A stretch of 39,778 nt of DNA from assembly GCA_000934455.1 (NCBI GenBank), contig KN886281.1, positions 5,336 to 45,113 on the forward strand. The letters are read 5' to 3'. The stretch is from Apostichopus parvimensis (lineage: Eukaryota > Echinodermata > Holothuroidea > Aspidochirotida > Stichopodidae). The notes beneath the pieces were generated by a model that was not told the origin of the DNA, made no database searches, and saw only the letters and a list, made by a program, of their open reading frames with translations. Position numbers and translations under genes: made by a program. This document shows, in pieces, positions 1-12,143 of this stretch. Every line of letters begins with the position of its first letter. Positions within the stretch are counted from its first letter, which is position 1.

Positions 1-608
1 ATACTGTTAAACGGATACTCTGAGAGCAACGAATGTAAACTACATATATGGTTGATTGATTGTAAACTATTTTGACTGGCAAAACCTTCAACTTCTCAAG
101 AGAGTTGGATCATGGAGGTTACCTCCATGGTTGGATCACAGTAAAAAAAACTTTAAATTCCTTATGCTATGATAATCTTGTTGCTTCTTTATCCTTCAAA
201 CCTGATGATACATTTGGAAATGTTTGCTTTATAGCTGTCAATGTTTACTGTATTTACAATTGCAATCAAAATGCATCATTTTTGTAGAAAAAAAAGTTGA
301 TAAAGTGATTAAAATATCATACAGAAATGCACTGATGACATCATTCATTCTGCTGTTGCCAGATGCATTTATAAAATTCATAAATGTACGCGAAACAAAA
401 TGAGGATGAGGTTTTCGCGTTATAAGATGCAAACAAATTTCAGCAATTTTGCTAATTAAGCAATCAATTTTCAGGCACCAGAAAGTGCTTCAAATACGAG
501 TGATTTGAAGCATAATATAGGAGAACAGCGTAGCGTGGTATAAGCAGTATAAAATTGTCCCAGTGAGCTGAATAAAGTAACAAAATTATGCGTAGGCATG
601 TCTGAATG
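1..608. other. 3' flank of the collagen-like gene, no gene seen
   Basis: AT-rich sequence downstream of the minus-strand stop codon at 609-611. The short open frames here have no recognisable features. I see no clear AATAAA on the minus strand, so the mRNA end is not placed. A 19-bp near-palindrome (CATGGAGGT, one base, ACCTCCATG) lies at 111-129. Confidence 0.5.
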
Positions 609-3600
609 TCACTGGGTGCAAACAGCACATGTGAGTTCGTAGCCATCTATATAAGGACCACACGGAAGCCCTCCACCACTAGATACGCATCTGCTCTCTA
701 CAAGATCCAACAAAGCATGTAGTCCACCAGCTGCTGAACCGTGACTTCGATCTATGGTCTGCATTTCTTGATCCACGCAAATGTACATAGAGCGCTGGTG
801 ATTGGAGTGCGCTCGTTCAGCCATGAGATAACCGCGATACTCCAACGTCCATTCATTTGACGGACATAGGTTCTTTCCTGGTATCATTAGTTGCGCGAAT
901 CTCGTTGGCGCTTTACATACCGCACATGGCACATCATGCCATGAACGGTCGCTGAGAGTAGGGAAGCTGTCGATTTGGTACTCTATTGCATAAAGAAACG
1001 AACGGCTTGTTCCCACACCAGCCACTGGTTCACTATAGACGGGATCACTCGGTAAACAGAGCTGGTTGGCGCCATTACCGGACTCACCACGATATGCGCC
1101 TGCAGCAATTCCTGCGACAACAAAAATCACATGATCATGGTCTTAAACGTACAGCCTACAACAACCTCGGATTTCACTATCCATAGTTTTGCAAGGGAGT
1201 TATGTGATTAACTTCCCTATTCGCCCTCCCTTATCCACCTCCCCCCCCCCCCCCCCCCCCCATCCTCTCACATCCCTCCAATCTCTCATATCTCTCTCCC
1301 CTACTGTCCCTTTCCAATAAAAAGGAACGCGGACATAAAAATCGTTCATTGATGCAAGTGATGTATCCACAAAAGCGGTTGACAACTTGACACACTGTCA
1401 TTGACCAGGTCAAAGTTTTAAATACGGTTAATATGTCGCCATCTATTACGTTCTGTTCTCTTGGACCGCGTATCATTTGAACAATGGTTATAGATGTATG
1501 CTTGTGGTGTCCGACAAAGTTAGATAAGGATTTTGCGTCAACGGACAAACTCAATCGAATTTATTTAAATAAATTGGTAAATTAACTTTAGCCAAGAATA
1601 TGATGTGGGGATGCACTGTACCTACCATTATACACCAATAACGATGAAGTGGGACATTCCTTATGGCCCCACCTCACGTAGACAGCTCCACTTGTGTTAG
1701 CGTGATGTCTCGGATTATCTGAATGCGATGACGTCATTTCTTGAAATCCAGGCGTGATGATCGCTACGTGTTTACAAAAATAAAAGAGCCAAATGAAAGG
1801 TTTTATCCTTTCTTGCAAAAGAAGACTTTCTATGAATCGCATTTAGTATCATAGAAAGGTTCCTGACTGAGTTGAAACTGCATGACCCTTTCACCTGAGA
1901 GGGGGAACTGATCAAGGCGTAGGTGGGATGAGGGGGGGGGGGAACTGATCAAGGGGGGGGTGGGGTGAGAGGGGGAACTGATCAAGGGGTAGGTGGGGTG
2001 AAAGGGAGAACTGATCAAGGGGTAGGTGGGATGAGAGGGGGAACTGATCGAGGGATAGGTGGGGTGAGAGGGAGAACTGACCAAGGGGTAGGTGGGATGA
2101 GAGGGGGGAACTGATCAATGGGAAGGTCGGATGAGATGGGAAACTGATCAAGGGGTAGGTGGGGTAAGAGGGAGAAATGATCAAGGAGTAGGTGGGGTGA
2201 GAAGGGAACTGACCAATGGGTAGGTGGGGTGAGAGCGGATACTGATAAAGGTGTATTAGACTACGGATCGACATACCAAGTATGACCTGTATAAAGGTCA
2301 TCAGTATTGACCTCAAAATTGATCATACTAGCAATCTACCAAAATGAACTAAAGTACCTGACCTGACCTTTTGACCCTCATAAATTATTTCCAGAAATGT
2401 ACGGGAAAGTATAAATGGGGTGGAGGGATGGGGGATATTATAGATTGCATAATATTTATAAATTTGGGTTTGTTGAGGTATGAGCATGGATATACATTGA
2501 GCGCCCATTTTCTTAAATATTCTAGTGTATTTGGGAGAAATGCTGTCACATTGAGCAGGCCAAGAAGGAAGAATAACAATGAGTTGTGACGTAATAACTA
2601 CAAAATGAAATTATATTAATGATCGAAGTAGTGCAGAAGCAAAACAAGGAAAGGTAATGTTCTTCATTTAACAACTTCAGTGGGAAGAAAATATTCTTTG
2701 TAAATTGAGTTCTAAAATTAAGTGCTGTAGAAAGTTTAATTTAACCTCCGCAAAGCTCTCCTTCCATCGCACTTCCTTCCCCATCCACTCCTTACCTAAG
2801 GCATCTCGTCCATCTCTGCCCGGTTGCCCAGAGGGGCCAGGGTCCCCACGAGGACCGCTAGGACAGAGAACACACGATCCACCGATGGAGAACGGCGTTA
2901 CGGTCACCGGGCAGCCGTTTGTACCAGGTATGTCATCTATGGCAAGGAAATAAGAAACGAAAACTGCAACAACGATATAAGTGCGACTGTGAGGCTATCC
3001 ATCGACTGGCTTAGGTATTAATGGCATGTACTTACTTCTTCATTCGCCCGTGAATTAAAAGGTCATTACGTAAGTCTTACCACAATTAATTTATCTCATT
3101 GACTTACTAAATTCACCACAGTATACAAGTTTCCAACTGGCACAGCCTACACCCACCACATGAAAGCAAAGAGCTTGGCCTATCTTTCCAATTAAAAATT
3201 TATATCTAATGATCGTTTACATTTTGAGCTAAAAGAGGAGCAAGTTTAGCATATTGAACCCCAACCCTTCTGACTGCTCGTCCGGAGTAATATCAACATT
3301 TAACCAAAGTATTTCTAAACTGCTTTATATCACCTTCAATCTTCCTTATTTTCACACCATCTGTACTTTGATTAATGCTCCTTAGCGTAAAAGCAAAACA
3401 AACATTTCTGATATCTGAAAATTTGCAAAAACAATGATTTCATTGGGGTAATTTGAGGCACTAGTGACCCATTTTAGTTTTTGCTATCATGCTGGCAGTC
3501 TTAAAATTACTTTTTGTATCCAATATCTTCCAGCATGTGTAAGAGTTTGATTCCCAGTTCCCAACCACGTGGTGCAGTTTTCAAGGACGTGATGCAGTTT

Positions 3601-6600
3601 CCAAGGACATGGGTGCAGTTTCAAATACCACGGTGCAGTCTTAAATATATGGTAATATTTCCAATGACGTAGTGCAGTTTTCGATGACGTAGTACAGTTT
3701 ACAATGACGTATAGTCCAGTTTCCAAGGACATGGTGTAGTTTCAAATACCACGGTACAGTCTCAAATAGATGGTAATGTTTCCAATGGCGTAGTGCAGTG
3801 TCCAATGACGTAATGTAGTTTCCAAGGACATGGTGCAGTTTCAAATAGATGGTAATATTTCCAATGACGTAGTGCAGTTTCCAATGACGTAGTAGAGTTT
3901 CCTATGACGTAGTGGAGTTCCAATGACGTAGTAGAGTTTCCAATGACGTGTGTACTTTCCAATGCGTAGTAGAGTTTCAAATGACGTAGGGTAGTTTACC
4001 ACGACGTAGTGCAGTTTTCAATGACGTGATGTTTCCAATTTTATTAAATTTAATAAACTAAAATGAGTACGTCACATCAGTTTTTGGGAAGGAATTAAAG
4101 TTATTCCACAAGAAATGCAGAAAGCTGGTAAAAAAACAAGAAAACAAAATCTATAACTCTTACCAGTATCACCTGTCTGCCCTGATAACTGTTGCAGTCC
4201 ATCTCCTGCATCTCTGCGACCTCGAACATGTCTAACACTGTCTACAATTGCATCACCTTTATTAGAACTTAAACGGTCTTTTACTTCATTCTAAGGTCGA
4301 AGGCCAGAAAGAAAAAATAAATGCGATAACATCGTTACAGTGTTTACATTGTAATTTTCGAAGTATGAGCTACAATCTGTAATATTTTCCTGGTTTCGTG
4401 TGCGCGCGTGTGGATGTGCGTGTATGTGACTTGCATGTGCGGGCGTGTATGTGTGTAATTACATATATCTAAATCAACGGTAATGTTCTAAACTAAACAC
4501 TATTCGCATATAGTTTACTATTTTATTCCCTACTTGGTAAAACCTGCATGGATTGTTAACCAGTATCTGTACAACCCTCCTAATCTTCAAGAAATGTCAT
4601 TCAGTTTGAGGACTCACTCTTAGGAACATATCAGACTAGAGTAGATTCTACATTCCAGTGTCATGAACTGTCCAAACGGCATTAAAATAGAAACAAAGTG
4701 GATGTTTCACTAAAAAATCAAAACGTTAGTTTTATTTCCTGATAGAAACATATTTCGTGATAAATAGAACATCCACTCTGAAGGAAAATGAATACTCGGT
4801 ATGCACCGTTATTGGGCTACCAAGCAAATGGAAGGTGTCGACACCCATTGTTCAAATGAATCTACCTTTAGAATATGCAAATCACTTCAAACTATCTAAC
4901 TGTTTTGTCACCCCAATTCTGGTCCACAAAAAAATTGTTCGCGTGCTCCGCGCGCGTTCAACATCTTAATGTGCATATCACATAGGCATGCATCGGTTAT
5001 TACATCGCATGCCAATAACATACAATCATTTGCCGTGTTATTACCCTTCCATATTGGTTATAATTATTGGGGAAGTCGTTACAATAATAATGATAATAAT
5101 AATGATATAAGTTTAACCATTGAAAAACACATTGCAATTTATTTTTCTTTCAGTAGGTGCCCGAAAAATTCTCAGCATATTTGGCCGAATTCTCACAAAA
5201 ATATTGGTTGGGGTGCTGCAGCCCCCCCCCCCACCACCCCCAGTTAAATAAAGTTACTTGAAGTTGCAAAATATAGTACCTGATTGCATTTCAGGAGCCC
5301 CAATTAATCAAAACTTTCTTTCAGTGGGGGACAGCCCCTCCCCTTAGACCCCTCCCCAGGACTGCAATTAAGTGCTGTGCCCTCCCTATGCCCCCAGATT
5401 GAAATGTCTGGCGACGCCACTGGCAGGGGAGGGGAAGGCTGTGGGTGTATGTGTGACTGTCTGTCTGTCTGTTACATCAGCCTCTTTGTGTCAAACTCTC
5501 CTCATAAAAGACCGGGTCGATATTCTTCAAATTTCAAACAAAAGTCAAAAGTTATAGGTTAATTAAATATCAATTTAATATTTAGACTCTGAAAATTTCA
5601 TTTCATCAACATCAAGAAAACCCCTTATGAGCTATGGGATTCCAAAAAGTACATCCCATCTGGAATTTGAAAACTCTCTTTTCTCGGTCAAATTTAATCA
5701 TTTTGTAAGGCTCCCTTAAGGCGCCCTTTTGATTACCTGCCAGTCTTAGGCTAGCCTTATGATTTTGATCAATTTGGGCCAAATTCGTGACCTATTAATT
5801 CTTTTCAAAAGCAAGCGTGAAATTGCTGGCGCACTTCTGATTACCTTCCAGTCAATAATAATTTAATAATTCTTTCCTATTTAAAAGACAGCCAACGTTC
5901 AATGAAAAGATATTAAATATCAATTCAATATTAAGACCCTGAAAATTTCATAGAATGCCACTTTTAATAACAAGAAAGTCCCTTATGAGCCATGGGATTC
6001 CAAAAAGGACATCACATCTGCAATTTGACAACTCTCATTTTTAGGTCATTTTGTAAGGCTTATAGCCTTATGATTTGATCAATTTTGGACAAAATCGGTA
6101 CTTTTTTATTTCTTTCAAAATCATGCGGTGAGATCGGTGGCGCCCTTCTGATACCTGCAAGTCCATAATAACCTCATAATAATTTCCATTTTGAGAGATA
6201 GCCAACATTTAATGAAAAGATATTGAATATTATTTTAATATTTAGACACTGACAATGTCATAGAATGCGATTATCAACATCAAGAAAACCCCTTATGAGC
6301 TATGGGATTCCAAAAAGGACATCCCATCTGGAATTTGAGAACTCTCATTTTTGGTCAAATTTAATCATTTTGTAAGGCTATAATCCTTTTGATTTTGATC
6401 AATTTTGGACAAAATCGTGACTTTTCTATTTCTTTCAAAATCATGCGTGAGATCGGTGGCGCCCTTCTGATACCTGCCAGTCCATAATAATGTAATAATA
6501 CTTTCCTTGTTTGAAAGATAGCCAACATTTAATGAAAAGATATTAAATACTATTTAATTTTTAGACACTGACAATGTCATAGAATGCGATTATCAACATC

Positions 6601-7859
6601 AAGAAAACCCCTTATGAGCTATGGGATTCCAAAAAAAACATCCTATCTGTCATTTAACAACTCTCATTTTTCGGTCAAATTTAATCATTTTGTAAGGCTA
6701 TATGCCTTATGATTTTAACACATTTAGAACCAGAAAATTTCATAGAATGCCATTTTTAATATCAAGAAAATCTCTTAAGAGCTATGGGATTACATAATGG
6801 ACATCCCACCTGGAATTTGGGAACTCTCATTTTTCGGCCAAATTTAATCATTTTGTTTAATTTTGGCCGAAATCGTGACTGTTTTATTTGTTTTCAAAAT
6901 CATGCTTGAGATCGATGGCGCCCTTCTGATTACCTGCCAGTCAATATTAATCTCATAATACTAATAGGCCTTATATGATCATTGGTTATGATGGGATTCC
7001 AAACTGCACGTCCCAACTGGAATTTTTCGGTGACATTTTGGCCTTCTTTACTTCTTGAACACAGAATGTGAAGCCATTGCACGTACGCAATAGCCCGCGC
7101 ATATTTTACACGACAATATTACGTGCATTGGTATAAACTTAACGATGAAGTAAACTTGTATTGTTCCCGCGTGTATTGGCTTCATTTGGCTGATCGGTTG
7201 GCCATATTTGTAAGATCATTTTTTCAAGTTTGGTAAGAGGTGCTAGGGAACTATGCCTTGAAGACCTTCAGAATGAGAGGTCAAAGGTGAATTGAATTGA
7301 AAAGTGACTTTTTGCTATGCATTAAAGGACAAATTTGAATAGACTTGCAACCTTCAAAAAGTAAATTTTGTCGAAATTTATAGTTACAATAATGACGGAG
7401 GTCAAAATTCAAATGGTGGAAGTTCTGTTAAGTAGCTCATACGCAATTTATTCACTGACTTGATTTGATGCTATGAGATGTACAACTCCGTGGGTTTCCC
7501 TTCATATTTGAATATCTTATTAACGCAAGGATACAGGTTAACAGCGATAACAAAAAAGTCGTTACTGGATAAAAACAATTTTATCTTTCTTATCATCCCA
7601 CTTGGTTAATTTACAAGTGCAATTTGAATGGACACGTCTCCATTGTTACATAACAATGTAATAGGCCACTTACCTTCTCAAGTTCCATCTCAATCTTCTC
7701 CAACTTCGCCTCTAAATGTGATATGCGTTTCATCAGTGCATCTGAAATATCGACGCTAACTGCGCCATCCGTATCTCCTGTATCTGTTGATATAGACGCA
7801 GCGCTAACGCACGGCAGCTGCGAAGCCACTAGAATGACAAGAAGTGAAAAACAACACAT
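609..7859 (-). CDS. Secreted short-chain collagen C4-like protein, 5 exons
   Basis: Exons (minus strand, in order): 7859-7674, 4290-4164, 2936-2796, 1718-1626, 1111-609. They join in phase (0,1,1,1) to 349 aa. Residues 1-20 form a signal peptide ending at CVSA. Residues about 41-62 are a heptad-like coiled coil (ALMKRISHLEAKLEK...). Residues 132-149 are six uninterrupted Gly-X-Y triplets (GPRGDPGPSGQPGRDGRD). From about residue 162 the protein resembles the C-terminal domain of animal proteins annotated as short-chain collagen C4. Landmarks there are YVRWG, the CP in KECPT, QLCLP, HDVPCAVC, the CP in NLCPS, YICVD, LPCGPY and the terminal ELTCAVC. The domain is cysteine-rich, so it probably folds with disulfides outside the cell, and the coiled coil may seed trimers. 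The start is the first Met before the signal peptide. Every donor is GT and every acceptor AG. The family call rests on remembered motif pattern; the biological role is unknown. Confidence 0.85.
1241..1261. repeat. Poly-C tract (21 C) in intron 4 of the collagen-like gene
   Basis: An uninterrupted run of 21 C on the plus strand. It lies between exon 5 (ending at 1111) and exon 4 (starting at 1626). Apparent glycine-rich open frames on the minus strand are translations of this tract, not protein. Confidence 0.95.
1895..2262. repeat. G-rich minisatellite, unit about 32 bp, roughly 11 copies
   Basis: The unit is close to GGGGTAGGTGGGGTGAGAG followed by GGGAACTGATCAA. Copies vary in the G-run lengths and in ATGAG versus GTGAG. 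It lies in intron 3 of the collagen-like gene (1719-2795). The G-run spacing could support G-quadruplexes on the plus strand, which is the non-template strand for this minus-strand gene's complement. The minus-strand open frames rich in HPTYPLISSP are readings of the repeat. Confidence 0.9.
3555..4030. repeat. Minisatellite, unit about 20 bp, containing TGACGTA
   Basis: About twenty degenerate copies of a unit near CCAATGACGTAGTGCAGTTT. Some units change to AAGGACATGGTGCAG or CAAATAGATGGTAAT. It lies in intron 2 of the collagen-like gene (2937-4163), ending roughly 130 bp before the exon 2 donor. About a dozen units keep TGACGT, the half-site of a CREB/ATF element. Open frames across it (minus strand, 3487-3980) are repeat translations. 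Confidence 0.9.
4387..4456. repeat. Imperfect GT/GC microsatellite
   Basis: An alternating purine-pyrimidine stretch (GTGTGCGCGCGTGTGG, then GTGCGTGTATGTG) in intron 1 of the collagen-like gene. It is a low-complexity repeat with Z-DNA-prone sequence. Confidence 0.7.
5170..5422 (-). mobile_element. Decayed non-autonomous DNA element, hAT-like end
   Basis: On the minus strand this begins CAGTGGCGTCGCCAG (5422 down to 5408), which resembles hAT-superfamily termini. It is followed by a G-rich stretch (GGGGGCATAGGGAGGGCAC) and another run of G at 5232-5222. It lies in intron 1 of the collagen-like gene. The far end is not defined, so the boundary near 5170 is a guess. No transposase is visible. 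Confidence 0.4.
5545..6985. repeat. Tandem array, unit about 310-355 bp, about five copies
   Basis: The landmark ATGAGCTATGGGATTCC recurs near 5628, 5985, 6295 and 6613, with a degraded copy near 6778. Spacings are about 357, 310, 318 and 165 bp, so the last unit is internally deleted. Other shared blocks are TTTGATCAATTTTGGACAAA, GATCGGTGGCGCCCTTCTGA and ATTTAATGAAAAGATATT. It fills much of intron 1 of the collagen-like gene (4291-7673). There is no coding capacity. Confidence 0.85.
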
Positions 7860-10673
7860 TTTCGACAGACAGGCAGTGAACTATATTTCTAGAGTCTCTT
7901 CACTACTAGTGCTCTACACAAATCTGTTTACTAGGTCGCGTAGTGGGATTATTTAGCGTCCCATGAAAATACTTTGTTCTCTATGTATGTTGTACGAGTT
8001 TTCTTTGACCTATATACACGAATTTGGCCACGTAGTTGTTTGCAGCATCTGAAAAATATCTGTTGTGGCATGTATTGAAGTTTATGGTTTACTAGTATGC
8101 CCATGAGGAATTTGTTTTTCCAATCAAAACACTCATATCTTCTAGATTATAAAACTTTATGAGTAAACCTACTTTGAATCACGTACGCAATACTCATACG
8201 TGCCGTCGCGCAGGTCATTTCTGATGTTTAAACCGAATGTTGCCGTGGTTTTTATATTGAGTTCCCATAAATTTTCTTTTACTATTCTTGATTTGTCTTT
8301 CCAAGAATCGTTTTGGTCAATGGTAACTAACTCGTAAATTCTCAATCGAATGATTTGGGAGATTGAAGTGATTTGCAACAGGTTACTTGATATATATTTT
8401 TTTTGTTCTGATAGCCGATCTTTTGTGAGATATCACATATTTGATGTTGTTTCATATACAAGCTTGAATACTTGAACGAGTCTAAGTATGACATCATAGA
8501 GTCGCATGTGCTTCATTTTCTCTTTCTTATTTACTACAATGTTTATTTTCTGTAATGGAGATGAGATTTGCGAATATTTAGTCAAACAATATTCAAGCTC
8601 TTCACACGACCTAATGATGGCATTGATACCTTGGAAATATGAAAGAAAAACTGAAAATAAAAGATTTCAGATCAAACTGTCACAACAAAAAAGGTGTTGT
8701 CCATAGAAGACCCGCGGGAGTAATCCGGCATGAGAAACATTTCCCCCCGACCCCTGGTCGGACCAAACTCTGGCACTGGACGGGTACGTATGCTTTAGGT
8801 TTGACCCCTTGAACCGACTGATTGCACATTGATAATTTTATGTATAAAGTACGAAAAGAAAGGGTCTTATAGCAACCTCTGTAGTACCCAACTTCCTTCC
8901 AACACACACACCTTCTCAATCCCTTTCACCTAATGAGTTTGACGTTTAAGAAACGTAATTACGGTGTGAAATAGCGTATGAAATCTTTCAATTAAAATAC
9001 GATGCCCGCAAATGAAGGCGTTTGCTAATTTTGTTCGAATTCAAAACAGGTTCTCAGTCGACTTTGTAGACCGCACGTGTATGCTGGCTGATATATGCGA
9101 TACAACGGGAGCAGGGTTGTTAGCATTCTTTTGGACGGGCACGTGGGTTGGTATCCACAAAACAAATCCGAAATGGAGATCATCTACACACGGGAACATT
9201 GTTACATTTCCTTGAGGTATATTGCACTAGAAACTAACATAGCGAGATTGAATAGCCTACAAAATCGAGTCGCTTGTGAAAGTCGCATCATGTTAATCAT
9301 ATTGGTAAATATATTAAAGTGGGTCCAGTCGCACCTCCAACAATCCCCCTCCGTTCTCGTTAGTTTGGGACTATTGTCAGTAAATTTAATGCCTTTTCTA
9401 TTCCATTATACTATAACTATAGGTACGCATAGCCTTCCCTGCAGCGCCATCCTCCCCCTTCCCGTCCCTTCCACCCAGGACTGCATTAGTAATATTAACC
9501 CATATGGTGACGCAATAAAGACACAAAAGCATTGTTCGAAATTTCGGATTTTATAACCATTTTCTTAGAGTTAACAGGCTTTCGAGGGAATAGCTAAAGG
9601 TTATCAGTATTGCCCCCAAGTTAAGCATGCTAAGAAATGCTAAAACAAAATATCACTCTCATGCACCAAGTTATTCCCAGAAACAGAGACAGGTTAAATT
9701 GGACGATTAACTGTCTTTGAGAGTGGCAAAAAGCTTGTTGAATTTGAAAATGGTACCTGACCATTATTTGACTTTGTAGCATATTTGAGGGCAATACTAA
9801 TGACTTTTACTTGTTGGTACAGAGGACAAACCTGTACTGACAATAATACCGTTCTGCTCGATTATGAAAACAGAAAAACCAACAGAATTAGCGATTCCTT
9901 GCCAATTTGCAAATACGAACATTAAATGTTAAAATGGATACAAGATATTAAAGTAATAATGTGACCAGCAAAGTTCTTGCACTAAACGAGGGCCCACATA
10001 CAAGTTTGAAGTTCATCCAAAAGTGAAATTTATGAGTCAAAATGTTTCTAAGTTTCATAAATTTACGCTGTTGATCTCAAATGACCCTTGACCCCCCAGA
10101 GCCAACAATAGCCGTTCCTGTATCAACTGTATGACGAACCTACATAACCTGTACCCGTGTTAGGTTTAGAAACCTTTACATTTGTTTACATGGTTTACAT
10201 GAGTTATCATATTTACATGGTTTCAAATCTTGGAAACCACTGGTGACCTAGCTGAACCTCTGCTAACATAAATGAACTTTGACCTACTTTGAAAACAAAA
10301 TCAACCTTTTTCATTGCTCAGTAAAAGAATGGAAATTTTTTCTGAAGTTTGAGTTGAAACTCACATCCTAATAGCATTATGTATCATAGAAATACATATT
10401 TCAAAAATTGAAGAAATTTTAACAAATTAATTTGGCCAAAACAAAATCATCATAGGAGTAAATTTAGTTGCTTTATCTTACCCACTGTTAAAAATATATT
10501 CTTACAAATAAGTTTCATGTTGACCAAACTCTGGATACTCAATCAACGACAACTATAAAGCAATATCTTAAGGATAAATCAACAACTATATTATAATTGA
10601 GAAAATAAAGATTTCGAAGAACATCTACCCTGCAGTGCCATATTAACCTAGTAACAAAAATAGCGTATGCCGC

Positions 10674-10695
10674 GGGCCCTGCATTATCAGGGCCC
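10674..10695. repeat. Perfect 8-bp hairpin GGGCCCTG / CAGGGCCC
   Basis: The arms GGGCCCTG (10674-10681) and CAGGGCCC (10688-10695) flank a 6-nt loop, CATTAT. Its high GC content stands out against AT-rich surroundings. Its function is unknown. Confidence 0.6.
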
Positions 10696-12137
10696 TGCGC
10701 TAAATGCTTGCAAGCTATCGATTCTGACTCAGTGACACTGCACTTGCTCTGTGACTAGAGTACTATAATGCCTTCAACTTTTATGAACGACTGGGTGTTT
10801 AAGGATAGCGGTTTTAGCCAATTATCACACTCAATTGGAGTTATTATTTTATCGAGGTAATAAATGGGAGTGTGGTATCTATGTGATACATATACGATGC
10901 ATATATATTAGAAACTGAAGTCATAGCCGCTGCATAAAGATGAAAATGAACATGGAACGCGTCTTAGCTGAATGCTACCGGCCCCGCACTAGCGTGTTCT
11001 GGCCCTGCTACCCTTATGACATCACAGACCATCAACTGTGATCCACTTTCTGGAGTAAGGAAGGGTATATCTGGTGAAAATAGAGCCATGCCTTGAGTTA
11101 GAAACAAGTAATTTACAATTGTATTTTTCAACTGACTTAGAGTATTCTTCTCCTCCATATAAGTTACACATGGTCACTAGAATATTCCTACCAAGTCAGT
11201 GCAGAGCAGTTTTCTATCAAACCAATATATGTATCAATTTAAATATTAACTGTATCATCAAGAACCAGCATAACATAAAATGATTTGTTAAGATTTCATC
11301 GAAAGAGGAAATATTGTATGTAAGCAGTTAAAGACTACAAACATGCCAGAAAGACAAAGAAACAAATATTATTACTATTATTACACATCTTTAATTGCTA
11401 GCCTCTTTCATCCTAAAAACTTTCAGCTGTTGAGTATAAATCTGACCATTAATATCTTGGAAAAATGTATAATGTTAGAAATGAGATGAAGAAAACCCTT
11501 TTTGTCATAAGTAATTGGTAACAAAACTCACACCTCTGTTGTTGTAATTACTACATTATTTCAGGAGATAATAAAAAACACATTTCATATTTTATGGAAA
11601 TGTTCCATAAAAAATGCAAGATATGGAGATATTGTTGAAGGGTAGCCCAGCTTTTAAAAAAGTATTACTTGCTGGCCAAATCTGCTCTAAGTGACATCAA
11701 CAAACTTTGGACAACAGACTACAAAATCAAATTTACATATTGATTAATACCTTGTATCAGAGTTTAAGTTGTAATAAAGCAAAGTCATACCCATGCATGG
11801 GACATGATGAATGTATTTATTTGTGCTAAACTAAGACGACAACCCAATACTGTAGGTCTAAGACTCGTCAAAAGACTGCTTAAATTACTGGAAAAGATTC
11901 TATGAGCCGAATGGAAACACAATATGTAATTAAAAGATACAAAATAAAAATGACTAATTGGCAGATCATCAATGATTGAAAACACATCAATATTATAGAT
12001 GGTATTATTATTATTATTATTACAACCCTCTCTGTGTTACGACATCTTTTCAGTATATATATATATGTTTAGACTTCTACACGAAATTCAGATTAGAAAA
12101 ATAAACAATAGAAAAGTAAGAAAAAAGTACTACAAAT

Positions 12138-12143
12138 TTTATT
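12138..12143 (-). terminator. Candidate poly(A) signal AATAAA of GALNS
   Basis: TTTATT on the plus strand reads AATAAA on the minus strand, about 80 bases past the GALNS stop codon (TAG at 12222-12224). It is the first canonical hexamer after the stop, so it is the likely 3' end signal. Confidence 0.6.

Noticed and set aside
1231-1554. Minus-strand frame ending in poly-glycine
   Set aside because: It reads through the poly-C tract inside an intron and is not protein-like.
1830-2316. Proline/serine-rich repeat protein (HPTYPLISSP units) on the minus strand
   Set aside because: It is a translation of the G-rich minisatellite, appears in more than one frame, and lies wholly in a phase-consistent intron.
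3487-3980. Repetitive minus-strand frames (TTSLETALRHWK-like)
   Set aside because: They are translations of the 20-bp minisatellite in intron 2.
8169-8378. 69-aa minus-strand frame near the collagen-like gene promoter
   Set aside because: It contains no motif I recognise and no clear acceptor/donor pair that joins in phase to a neighbour; an upstream exon remains possible but unsupported.
9095-9556. 153-aa plus-strand open frame in the intergenic interval
   Set aside because: No recognisable domain, signal peptide, splice-consistent partner or compositional sign of coding; it lies in repeat-like sequence.
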